A stretch of DNA of 64,000 nt from NCBI GenBank assembly GCA_021014945.1, contig MU266339.1, positions 124,001 to 188,000 of the forward strand, written 5' to 3'. Below the pieces are notes generated by a model that ran no database searches, was not told the DNA's origin, and was given only the letters and a program-made list of their open reading frames with translations. The position numbers and the translations under genes are program-made. Shown one piece after another: positions 12,901 through 23,325 of the stretch (position 1 is its first letter; every line of letters begins with the position of its first letter). This DNA is from Leucogyrophana mollusca. Its lineage: Eukaryota; Basidiomycota; Agaricomycetes; Boletales.

Positions 12901-13619
12901 GTAATCCGAAGGTTTTGAGCAAAGTAAGTGCACGTGCTGGCGTGTACTTCTTCGTGCTGACTCTCCTCTTCCAGCATCCTTTGTGGCACTACCTCTTAAC
13001 CCACTACAAGGAGACAAACTGCCTTGTCGAAGGCCCGCTCAACAATCTCCAGGTCAGCATGATCCAATTCAGCAAGCCCCGCCGCTCCCTCGTAAAGTCG
13101 ATGGATCAATTCCGCCGTCACGAAACTACCGCACGAGACTTCATCCCCAGCAATGGCGGTGGAGGGAGGTCAGGCACCCCAAGCCGCTTCGACGCCAGTT
13201 TCTACCGCACACACGATGCGCTTGGCTATATTCCCTCAGACGTACAATCCCTGCGCTCTCAGGCGACTTACTCCTCAGGACTCCCCATGTTCGCTGGGAC
13301 AGGAGTCTTTGGACCCGGTGCACCGCGTGGGCCGGGCGGAGGAGGAAAGCGCAGCGTGTATGGAAGCTACGCGAGCTCGATCATCTCGCAGGATGCGGGG
13401 CCCCCAAGCAGTGCGAGTATTGGGGGGAGCGTCGGAGGGGCAATGGCCTACTCACAGTCTGATCGTCTCCGCAGGCGCACGTCATTCTCGTCCGTCGCGG
13501 GTGCATCGGATATGGGTAGCATGAGCGGGTATGACTACAAGAGTCAGGACGGAACGACCGACTTGGATGACACGAAGAGCCAATATGCGGGAACGCAATC
13601 GGGCGTCACCGTCTTTTAA
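9986..13619 (+). CDS. UPF1: UPF1, RNA helicase of nonsense-mediated mRNA decay
   Basis: Superfamily 1 helicase that binds translating mRNPs and triggers decay of transcripts with premature stops. About nine exons give roughly 1,066 residues. An acidic Ser-rich N-terminus (with a run of His) leads to the Cys/His zinc domain ([35 protein letters not shown]), which contacts Upf2. The 1B region follows. The helicase core has [20 protein letters not shown] (Walker A), [12 protein letters not shown] (Walker B), [49 protein letters not shown] and [20 protein letters not shown]. The C-terminal 190 residues are Gly/Ser-rich and carry several SQ dipeptides (see findings). Start ATG 9986 follows a stop-rich leader. 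All catalytic motifs are intact. Confidence 0.97.
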
Positions 13620-14490
13620 ATGCGAGCCCAAGCGAGGGTCAAGATCTAGTTTCAGCAGCCTCGTCGCGCACGTTTTGTGCGGGCTTGTTCCGCTGCCTTG
13701 CCCTCCGCGTTTGGGTTGCGAGCACATCTCTCGCCCTGACAGTCGCTTCGACTGCGTTTCTTGTCGCATTTTGGCAACCTCTTGGCCTTTCGGGCTCATT
13801 CCTCCATAGATGATGACCATGCAATGGGAGGGGTGCTGGCGTAGCTGTATTCAACTCCCTGTTGACGTTTCGTCCTTTCGATGACGCTTACAGTCGGATC
13901 TGGCAAGCAGTATGCCATTGTGCTGTGTTGCACTCCTCTTTTGCTATGCCTGCTACGTTACGTAGAAGTACGAACACATGTACATGACCCATTCACGAAT
14001 TTCCCTTGACTTCCCCCATATCACTGTGTAGGCAGCAGAGCGCCATCTCACGATCATTAGAGTCGAAAGGCATTTGAACCCAAGGGCAGTAGGCATGCAT
14101 TGGCTAGTTCTGATAACATGGTGACTCGAAAGGGGTAAGTTCCTGCTCGGTCCCATCGTCGATCGATGCTTGTATGATACCATTTTCGTGATGGATGGAT
14201 AGGGAGACATTACAGTAGGGAGTTCGAACAACAAGAGGGATTCCATGGAATGCAATAAAGTGCGGATGGCTGTCGGCGTCAAGTGTGCTTTGCGCCCATT
14301 GCCAAGGAATGCAACGGCGCAGGTGTACTGAAGGCATCGATATGGCTACACTGAAGAAGGGGATAAAGGAATAAGAGAACGATAAAGAAAATAGGGATTA
14401 TGTGCACGGATGGACGTTGATATGGTCAACAGAAGTATCCAAGTTAACCACACATGGACAGTGGCATGTGCAATAGGAAACGTCAGCAAA
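13620..14490. other. Convergent intergenic region
   Basis: Between the UPF1 stop and the CENP-C stop; both genes point into it, so it holds their 3' untranslated regions. The open frames present show no family resemblance or plausible splicing. Confidence 0.5.
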
Positions 14491-16494
14491 TCACACTTTC
14501 GTCGAGTTTGCCCGCTTTGTTCCACCAGTCGCCGCGTTGGAAGAGGCGCGTGGACCGACAGACTGAGGGGCGACTGATCCAGTCGAGCCCCGCCGTAGCA
14601 CGGAAGGTGGTTCGGACTGGCCATGGGGTTCTGGGGGCATTTCTTCCTCGTCTAGCGGTGTTTGACGGGCCTGTGTGAAGAATATCTTGGCATCGCGATC
14701 CGAGATATTTTGGATGTGGTAATTGTTGCCTGAAAAGCGGGATGAACACCAACAAACAACCAGGAGAACCGAGGTAGCTTACCACGGGGTACGAGGAACA
14801 TCCCGCCACTCGTGACGATGAATGGTGTCTTGTGGATTACGACGCTAACGGCACCTTCGATTACATAGAATACCTGTTGGCTCTTGTGAGCAGAGGAAAC
14901 CGACACCGGGAAGGTAAGACAAACATATGTATTGTCCTTGGTGCTCTTAGTCGGCTTCATAGCCTTCGGAGGGATTTTGAGTTGACCAGCTGCGACGAAT
15001 GTACCGTCGCCGAATACTTTCTGAAATCTCCAATCATTGTTGCCCGCTGGTCGAGGCTGCACGAGCTTCGCCGTAAATGCGACGCCTATCACACGCAGAA
15101 AAATGAGTCATTGTATGTGTGAAAGTAGTGGGAAAGAGGCGTACGTCTCTTAACCTCCTCCCCGGAGAGGAAATCTAAAACCACGCCATTGGTTGGAGTC
15201 TCGTCATCCCAGCCTTCTTCTGGATTGTCGACCACTTTACTCTTTGAGCGCGGTGGGGCGCTGCGTTTGCGTTTGCGCTGGTGCTTGCCCAGCGGTACCG
15301 GCGGTTCTTGTGGTACACGGATAATCTCTTTGATCTGAGGAACCAGTGTGACTCCTGATTCACGACGTCCGTAAACCACCTTCTCTTGGCGCCAGTATTC
15401 CAGAGGTTTATATCGATGACGTCGGCCGCGACGGACACCGTCCGGAGTAGGTGATCCTAAAGGATCCATGAAATAAGTGCGAAGCGGGTAAAAGCCAGGG
15501 GTAACATACTTTCAGCAACAATTTTCACGGATTTCTCTTTACGGGCCTTAGGAGGTTTCTTTGCTTTCTCCTCAGATGCTTTGGACTTCTTAGGGGGCGG
15601 CTGATCATCTTCCTCTTCCTGGCCATTATCTACATAATCCAACCCTTGCGCAATATCGTCCTCCATGCCATCGTACACCTGCTCCGGTTCATGCTTATCT
15701 TCTTCAACGGGATCCGCTCTCCGTTTACCCTTGTCAACCTTCGAGGTATTCAATGTTGTCTCCTCCTCAACTTCTGCAGCATCGACTTCGTCTTCTTCAT
15801 CTTGATGCTCTTCGTTGTGGCCCATCTGGGTGAAGCTAGTTCTCCGAGGGCTCTCGGTCTCAGGGGCGTGATAGTCATCGAATTCTGGTATTTCCTCGTC
15901 GAGGTCATAATCGGGTTCGAGGGCAGAGTGGGATTTCGAGAGCAACGACGGGCCTGCACCATTGGCTAGTGAGCGTCGACTGGATAGTGCGGCCCAACGG
16001 GGGCGGGGCGATGGTACTTGGTCGTAATCTATGTCAGACGTGCGAGCGATGGGACGCGACGACCCGACCTTCCTGGCGCTGGGCGGATAAAGAGGCTGAT
16101 TTGTAAAGTAATTTAAAGGACTTCCTTGGTTACCTATACCAACCTTTCAGATGAAACCTGTGGCATGGGCACCAGATCACCACCAAGACTTACTTTCTGC
16201 TAGCTCCATGGACATTTCGCCGTACTCGTCAAACTGCTCTTCTAGCACCGGGGTGATAGCAACTGACTTTCTCTTCTTGCGCGCATTTACGCGCGGCGGT
16301 GTCCTATTGTCCACCTGCTTCATCAGCTCATCGAACGGTTCGAACTCGTCTGAATTGCGATCGACATATCCAACCGCAATACCCGTCTTCTTTCCCAGTC
16401 CGAGATCATCGGCACGATAAGGGATATGACGCTTTGGAGGTCCTCGTCGGGTGCCGATGCTGGACTTTCGGTGGTCAGTCGATTCTCGTGGCAT
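14491..16494 (-). CDS. MIF2: Inner kinetochore protein CENP-C/Mif2
   Basis: CENP-C binds the CENP-A nucleosome and anchors the kinetochore. Five exons give about 600 residues from ATG 16494. The N-terminus (MPRESTDHRKSSIGTRRGPP, KRHIPYRADDLGLGKKTGI) matches the Mif2 N-terminal block. An acidic region follows (EDEVDAAEVEEETT; NGQEEEDDQPPPKKSK). The CENP-C motif that contacts the nucleosome acidic patch and CENP-A tail is clear: RRGRRHRYKPLEYWRQEKVV then YGRR. A C-terminal cupin dimerisation domain follows: DNTYVCLTFPVSVSSAHKSQ, QVFYVIEGAVSVVIHKTPFI, SGGMFLVPRGNNYHIQNISD. The last intron joins PRG to NNYH in phase 1. The tail after the cupin is Ser/Pro-rich and the stop is at 14491. All expected domains are present. 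Confidence 0.95.
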
Positions 16495-16809
16495 TGTCGG
16501 AATAGCTCAGCTAGGAAAGACACCGTGGGAATAATCAACATTGGCAAGACGCGTTAATGAGTGACACTGGTCACATTGTCACGCGAGTGTGACAGCTACT
16601 GCAGCCCAAATGATATTATGAATGACTCCTGGCCGTTGCATCGGCCAGCTATTATGCACAAGAGCTGCAGTGTAAATACATTCGGAAGTCCAGGTCCATT
16701 CACCTGTCTAGATGTGCATTGCCGTAGCCTGTAAGAATACTAGACGACAGTAAAACAGAAACACTCAATAATCATATCCATAAATCGTTATGTCAACCGC
16801 GTCTATCCT
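16495..16809. other. Intergenic region between apyrase stop and CENP-C start
   Basis: Promoter of the CENP-C gene and 3' end of the apyrase gene. It holds the GTGAC cluster listed separately. No coding region is seen. Confidence 0.5.
16561..16594. promoter_or_regulatory. Inverted GTGACA/TGTCAC cluster upstream of MIF2
   Basis: Four copies of the core lie in 34 bp: GTGACA at 16561, GGTCAC at 16569, TGTCAC at 16577 and GTGTGACA at 16587. TGTCAC and GTGACA (16577-16594) form a perfect 6-bp inverted repeat around a 6-bp spacer, which suggests a dimeric DNA-binding protein. It lies 67-100 bp upstream of the MIF2 start. Function is inferred from the arrangement only. Confidence 0.5.
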
Positions 16810-19207
16810 TCATTCGTCGTGATGATAAGAATTCCCGTTCGGAATCTGGAGTGTGCTGGCCCCTCGAGAGAGAGGTATTTGGCGTGGAACAAGCGTCGCA
16901 AGGTTCATCTGAGACGAGTTGCGCGACCGCGTGGTGAATGACGAAAGGGATGATATACTGTTGGAGAGGACACCCATCGCATCATCTTGAGGCGGAACAC
17001 CAAGATTCGGCGAAGACGAGCGAGAGATAAACTGCGAGGAGGTGGCAGTAGACGTCGCTGTCCCATGTAGTATGAAATCATAGCCATTTTGATACTGTGA
17101 GGGCGTGCGGGTGGGTGACGGGGAGGTATGGGAATGTTTGAGAATAGGCCTTTGGGTGGTGGTAGAGAGGGGAGGTAGGCGAGGGCGAGAGCTCAAAGAC
17201 GAGGAGGACACAAGCCTTCGAAGAGGTCTTAAAAGCGAGGGGGGTAGAAAGGACGACGATGCGGGAGACGTAGGACTTGAGGTGCCACCTTCTTCCATGG
17301 AATAGGATTCAGCAACAAGGTTATAATCTCGCTTAAACAAACCCCGTCGAAGGCGTCGACAACTGGCCTTCCACTGCCGCCGCAAACGGAAGCCCACACA
17401 AAAGACTACAGACAACACGACCACGTAGAACAGCGCCGTTACAAGAGAGAAGCCCAGTGCCTCTCGGGACAGCGAAGACGGGAGATGCTGCGTGATCTTG
17501 TCCTCAAGAGCATCCAAGTCCCATATCGGAGGTCGTATCGGCTTGATGGGGGGATTCGGTGTGCTTGCCGGTATATCGTCCACAGGGTCCACCAACGGTC
17601 GATCGGTCTTCGACAGCGGCCTAACCTCCTTGCTGGCCTCTAACACCATTTTACCTAGAGTCCAGCTAATAGCAATGTCTCCAACGGTGTCCATAGACTG
17701 GAACACAGGTCGTCCCAAGCCCTTTTCTTCGGCCTGCTGCGCGACCTGATCGCCACTCGTTGTCACGTTTCCTCCTGGATCCATTATGCGAGGTAAGCCA
17801 ATGCCCTCATGCAAAACGTTCGCTACCCAGGCCGCTTTGAAGCACTGCATTTGCAGGCGCGACAGTTCCACGTTGGCCCCCCATACTCCTGTGCCAACAA
17901 CCTCCCCGCCTTGCATAACCTCCCCGTCTCCACCTAGCGTGCCTTCTTTCCGGGACTTTTCGTGCTGTTTGACGATTCCAGCCCAATCTCGAGCGCAGAA
18001 CTCCGATGCTGAGCGCTCGTACTGCACGTAGTCGTAGGGCCCACCCAATCCGAAGACGTGCTCGGAGGAGTACCAATATTCCGAGACACCGATAAAGTTG
18101 GACACGGAGAAATTGATTGGGGGTACACGCACACCATTAAAGAGACAAGGCCCGTCAGGGCATGGTGCACCCTTATTTAGAAGGGAGGAAGTCTGCTGGA
18201 GACATTGCGTGAATGAGCCCGTTCCGACGAGTGTGTGCGGCGTCAGGGAATGGGATGTGACGCCTTCTGCATTCACAGGCGTTTCGAGGAGCTCCAAATC
18301 CCTCGGAAGGCACGGGTCAGGTATCGAATGTCCCGAGGACACACCGGAAGGCTGGACGTCGGGACGGTTGTGTTCGTACGCCTCAATAGCCTTCGCAGCG
18401 TACCGCTCCCGCGCTTGGTTAGTGCCATATCCGAGCCAAGTAGTGACAAAAACCCGGTGTTTGACCTCTTGACCCCCGAGGAGGCGCAGACGGACGTCCA
18501 CGAGGTTATACGAATCGTCATTCTGTGTCTCGCCAGGTTCAAACGCGATCTGCGTAGATGCCCCTCCCATGTCGAGGAAACCAAAGGTAGTTTTGTTATC
18601 CTTCTGTCCTGTAAACCCGTCCATCAAGTAGTTCACAGCTATCCACCCAAACAAACCCTCTTCTTCGCCTGTGATGATCCGCACACTCGAGCCACAAGGT
18701 TCATCGTTCGAAGGACCCTCTATGCGAAAACTTGAGGAGGACTTTAGGTATTTACATGTTGCATTGAGTATACTGGCCTGTTGCTTCGGCGTGAGCAGCC
18801 GCATGCCAGCCGTTGCGAGCAGAAACAAAGGAGTTTCCGCCTCCATGGAAGGCGGTATTTGTGTTCGTGCATGCTCCAAGAGAGGCGCAAGGTATTCTGC
18901 GACGCCTTCTGGATTGTCGGCGAATGATGAAAGGCCTGCAGTGACACTTCAGACTAATCTGAACCATTGTGCGAGTCGTACATGGCCACGTACCTGGCTC
19001 GACCTTTGTTATCCAACCTTCTCCTTCTCTCACACCCTTTTCAACTTTTGGCAGCGTATGACGAACAGCATCTCCCTGCTCTCTAAGAACAGTACTAGGG
19101 TCTTTCCAGCTATATATTTGAAGTCTAGAGCCTGACGATCCAGCGTCAATGACAATTCCAAAACGGCGTGCAGTTAGCCAAGAATCAGCGGATGTCGGTG
19201 GTGGCAT
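16810..19207 (-). CDS. YND1: Golgi apyrase (GDA1/CD39 family nucleoside di/triphosphatase)
   Basis: Hydrolyses luminal NDPs to NMPs so that nucleotide-sugar antiport in the Golgi can continue. Two exons, 18994-19207 and 16810-18935, encode 779 residues; the intron is phase 1. Apyrase-conserved regions are visible in order: FGIVIDAGSSGSRLQIYSWK, PLFLLATAGMRLLTPKQQ, ITGEEEGLFGWIAVNYLMDG and FGFLDMGGASTQIAFEPGE. As in yeast Ynd1, there is no N-terminal signal anchor. One membrane helix (ALGFSLVTALFYVVVLSVVF) lies near residue 560, followed by a basic Ser-rich cytosolic tail of about 200 residues. The tail is longer than in yeast. It fits the SLC35A-type transporter in the same window: that carrier exports UMP, which this enzyme generates. 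Confidence 0.93.
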
Positions 19208-19546
19208 AGACCGGCGTCCTGAGCAGATTTGAAGACTCCAGCTTCACTGAGAAAGTATGGAATGCTGGAGAGCGATGAGAGGAAAAGGAGGAGCTTGCGG
19301 ATGGACCAGCGGGTAAGAAATTGATTTCAGCCAAAACGAGCATCCGAGCTCAGAACGCAATGACACGACCACACGGTCCACACCGGGTCTCCGAGCTGAC
19401 ACTGACAAGACATGTACAGCCTATGGCTCATGCGAGGTAGGTACACAAAGGCTGTAGCCTTCAAACCGGTCAGGAATGACAAGGAGCAGTATGTATAGCG
19501 ATGCAGGTAATATCCTCTCTCCTTTGTATCTTTCCCAAGTTAGATA
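19208..19546. other. Intergenic region between PWWP-like stop and apyrase start
   Basis: Short tandem spacer holding the apyrase promoter. Repeated TGACAC/GACAC elements occur around 19360-19410. No gene is seen. Confidence 0.4.
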
Positions 19547-22416
19547 TCAGCGAGCACTCGTAACAGTCCCCCTTCTTGGCCGTGATCGTGTCCCACCCGT
19601 GGGGGTTGATGTTCCTGGCGGGAGGACAACAGCAGAAGACGTGCTCTTATTCTGTATTATGCGCGCCTGAGCCTCACGCATCCGCAGTACATCGAACACC
19701 CAGTCCGTCTCATTTCCTTTCCGTACGCCAATGTCGTGCAGTGTCTGCTCTTCTTCGGGCGAAAGAAGCTCGACCGACGTACGGTCGCCCGATCGCCAAA
19801 GCAATATCTGCTGTACAGCCTCAGGCAATAGCACGTTGACGCAGTACTGCCCGACATTTATACTCAGCGACGTGCGGGAGGGAAGCAGGAAAGAAAAGCC
19901 GTACGTCTAACTTTTCGACGCCTGAGAGGGCCTCGTACTCCTGACAGCCACGTTGACGAGGTGGGCCTGAAACTTCTGGTCCCGGGGGTAGAGCCGTGCA
20001 GTCGGGTTCCGCGCTCTATCGGAAAGCGTGAGATCGCTGCATGTGCAATGAGTATTGATACGAAGTACCTCATGACCCTCTGCCTGGGGTTCTCGAGACG
20101 CTCCCATCGTGCGGACCTCTTCAACCTGAAGCACATGACTCACCTCTCCTAAAAAAGGTCTAGAAACAAGGTCTTACCTGTCCTGGTGTTTCTTCAACTA
20201 CCCTAGATGGGGAGGGATCGGTAGAAAATTCGCCCTGCGGCAAAAGAGCTGAGCCTTTGTTGACCCAGAGCGTTGGTCCTACTTACCTCGACGGGTACGT
20301 CGTTGGATTCAGGAGGTGGTGATAGCTCGGTAGATTGCTTGAAAATGGTATCATTAACTGAACTCCTGTGTGCGCAACACGAACCGCTGAATTACCTCTG
20401 TGTCGTTCACTGCCGTTTGAAGCAAATCACGCACATCACTTAGAGGGGCAGATAATGGACCCTATTTAGAGTGAGTCAATCGCCTAAATGAACCGCCAGT
20501 ATTATGCTTACCTCTGCATCTCCCTCATCAGCGTACGATTCTGACATCTGCGTAGCTATTTGTGGCGCGTCCTCCTCCATTCTCTTCGCAAATCGCTCCT
20601 GTCGTAGTGCCCACTCAGACAGGTGAGCCTGAAGGTGCTTAATTTCCGCTGGTGACAATCCGCCCCTGACAGCCGCGTCTTTCTGGAGGGAAGCCCGTGC
20701 GGCACCACCTTTGAAAAACTGATCGTGCCGGGCCTTCGCTGGCGCATACGTGCCTTGTAGTAAAGCGTGAAGAACGGGTTTTACGTACGCGAGCTGCTCG
20801 TGCATGTTGAGATCGCTGAAGTCTCTGGAAAGAGGAAGCACTGGCAGTGGACTGGGACCACGGTCAATCGGTATTGTCTCTTGCTCTTCGTCGTTATCAT
20901 CGTCATCATCTTTGACGGCACTCTCAAATTGCCCGAGCTGCATACATTGTCAGAATTCAACCGGGAAGATCGCTATAGTTAGTTACCTCGCACGTGACAA
21001 ACTCTGGCTGATCGAACACAAAAAACTTCTCTCGTGGTAGAATATATTCCTCGTCATCGAGAAACTTGACCTTGTACTTCGCTTTCTGTTTTGGTTTAGT
21101 TGGTGGGACGTACTCTATCAGCATCGCAGGCCAGCACTTCGTGCTTCGCGGCGCTAACGCTAGCACGAGTTCTCCGGGGATCTGAAGCGTCGTGTCCTGG
21201 GGCGGTGGGGACCATGAGCGCTCCGGGCTCATGCTCAGGTCCTCATCCACCATTTTGCTCTTGCCTTTGGCTCGGGACCTCGCACGGGTGTTGCCATCGC
21301 TCGCGGTCTCCGGAGGGTCACAAAAACTACCAGTGTAAGTAGAGAGTAGATCAGGAAGACCCTCTTCTTCATCCTCGGCCGCCATAGTCATATCTTCCAC
21401 GGCAGCTTGCCATTTGTGAGACAGTTCCGACTTGTGCCTTTTGTGCGCCGATGGCGAGGTAGGTAAGGAGGTGGTCCTGAAAGTAGATAGCGTAAAGCGC
21501 TTGGTACCTTTCTTCGTGTGGAGAGGTAATAAATTATGTCGCGAGGGTGAGTTAATTGACAGCGAGCCCTTTGCGCCCGAAGGAAGCTCGCCATACAGTG
21601 ATACGCGAAAAGGGGTCGACTTATGTGTGACCTACGCATATAATGTCAGCTGTTGCGACTTTAAATAAATGGCAACAAATTTCGTACTCGGGCAGGCCAC
21701 CACATTCGTTCCTCTTCTAGCTCGATGCCATCCCCTTGCAGATCGCCGTCATCTATTATGATGCCGCTCTCGTTCACCAGAACCCAGACAAAGTCACCCA
21801 GGGTCTTAAGGCTCCATGGTTCTTCTCTGCTCGACTTCCCCGGGCTAGTGTCAAATAGGGGTTTAGATGGAGTGACGTTCAAGAACCCATTCGAGCCTGA
21901 GGGTTTGCTCTTCGAAGATTTTGGCACGCGAGAAGAGCGCGATGCGAGTGAAGGAGATTGGGGGGACATCTCTACACTTTTGGACGAGGGTGGGAGGCTT
22001 TTGAATTGCACGATCGGACTGGGCGGCGCAGTAGACAACGGCGATGGTGACAACGTACTGAGCGAGCTCATGGTATCCTTCTCCGAAATCGCGGCAGACG
22101 CCTTCCGTTTCTTCGAGGTAGCAACCTTCAACCGAGGGGCAGCCGTAACGGGCTGTGCAGCAGGTTTCCGTTTCTTTGACGGGTGCTCTGGTGAAACACT
22201 GAGTTTCAAAGGAGACGCACGAAACTTTCCCTTGCCACCGTATCGGTATTTGACACCAGATTTTCGCCCTATAGGTTCGCCGAACGAGTCGGAGGAGGGC
22301 TCGTCGTCTGAACGGCCTGGGGAACTGAGAAGCTGTTCTGCAAAGCTTGCTGTGGCCTTCAATGCAGCTCCGCGGGTCGGCATCGCTCGCTCGGAGAGTA
22401 TAGCTGACGTGGACAT
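19547..22416 (-). CDS. Nuclear protein with two PWWP/Tudor-like modules (putative chromatin reader)
   Basis: Nine exons: 21688-22416, 20987-21631, 20512-20937, 20396-20461, 20287-20337, 20178-20234, 20069-20125, 19905-20015 and 19547-19846. Every junction is phase 0 and the total is 813 residues. The first 180 residues are basic, Ser/Pro-rich and likely nuclear (PSKKRKPAAQP, TSKKRKASAA). Module 1 has TLGDFVWVLVNESG, an acidic insert, then EERMWWPARVTH and PFRVSLYGELPSG, a PWWP-like pattern. Module 2 has IPGELVLALAPRSTKCWPAM then KPKQKAKYKVKFLDDEEYIL, a Tudor/PWWP-like barrel. An acidic run and a helical region (LLQGTYAPAKARHDQFFKGG; YEALSGVEKLDYCVNVLLPE) follow. I do not recognise a named orthologue. 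Methyl-histone or DNA binding is inferred from the folds only. Confidence 0.8.
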
Positions 22417-22649
22417 GGTTGAGGTTGGATCCCAGAGACCGGGCCACACGACTGTGAATGCGAACGTAAGCAGTTGCTAGCGTTAGTGCTCTCCAGAGCC
22501 AGAGAGAAGGTCAGAATTTCGTGAGTATTCCGTCTGCCTGATGCACTCCAGCGAAACCAGATAGAAGGAGAAAATGTTTTAGGAGGAGGTAAGGCTTAGG
22601 GTTCGTGCACCCCGGCAAGGCAGGTCGTGGTGCCAGACTCGGCGCGCGT

Positions 22650-22699
22650 AGTCACGCTTATGAGTGATGTGACCAGCACGATCTTGTCACCCGTCACGC
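22650..22699. promoter_or_regulatory. GTGAC/GTCAC cluster upstream of the PWWP-like gene
   Basis: Four cores in 50 bp: agtcacg, atgtgacc, ttgtcacc and cgtcacg. This is the third promoter in the window with this motif, 230-280 bp upstream of the PWWP-like start. An inverted CCAAT (gattgg) lies just beyond at about 22704. Confidence 0.4.
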
Positions 22700-23086
22700 T
22701 CTTGATTGGCTCCTCCACTCAAAACGTTCCTTCAGCTGCGGTAGCACAGATACTGGCGAACACGAAAGGCTCACAAAATCCGGAAGAATCTACTATGGAG
22801 TCTTAGATAGGTACCTTCTCCGACTTGTTGTTGTGAAGTCCATTCAATAAATACTTTGTTGCAGTTCCATCTGATCTACATGTTTTATCTGATTCTGTTT
22901 CACAGGACTCCATGCATCATGCTAGATGAAACTCACAACGTCGACTGACAGTCAAATGCCGATGTTCGAATCTACGCCTGATTCTTCAACCTGTATAGTG
23001 TATGACAGTTTCCATAACCTGCGACACCAGATATTTTTGTTGAGTTCTTCCATTGGTCCCAAATTTGTCCACTCGTGTAGGTTTGG

Positions 23087-23125
23087 GAGAACCGGAGAAG
23101 AAACCTGAGTTCTTCTCCGGTTCTC
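23087..23125. repeat. Perfect 16-bp inverted repeat with 7-nt loop
   Basis: GAGAACCGGAGAAGAA (23087-23102) is followed by acctgag and by its exact reverse complement (23110-23125). It lies about 200 bp before the DUF6533 start. It could be a terminator-like or structured RNA, or a protein-binding site. No target-site duplication or linked element was seen. Confidence 0.8.
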
Positions 23126-23325
23126 TTGCTGGGCTCTCCACATCGTGGTGGCTTGCATGTTTATTCTCGTATGATGATCACTATCATGATATCGAGGAAG
23201 CACGACCTCCTTCAAGATTTTCTGACACGCCGAGCTGGTGGAAAGATCTTAACATAACTTCAAACGTTGGACTGAAAAGCCGAAAGGTCTTAGCTTTTCC
23301 GCTCAAATCCCGTTTCTAACTGCCT

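Larger units (their letters stand above)
22417..23325. other. Divergent intergenic region with GTGAC cluster and hairpin
   Basis: Divergent promoter region of the PWWP-like and DUF6533 genes. The GTGAC cluster (22650-22699) and a perfect hairpin (23087-23125) are listed separately. A 60-codon frame at 22926 has no support. Confidence 0.5.

Noticed and set aside
21725..22480. 251-codon plus-strand frame
   Set aside because: Antisense shadow of exon 1 of the PWWP-like gene, whose nine exons join in phase 0.
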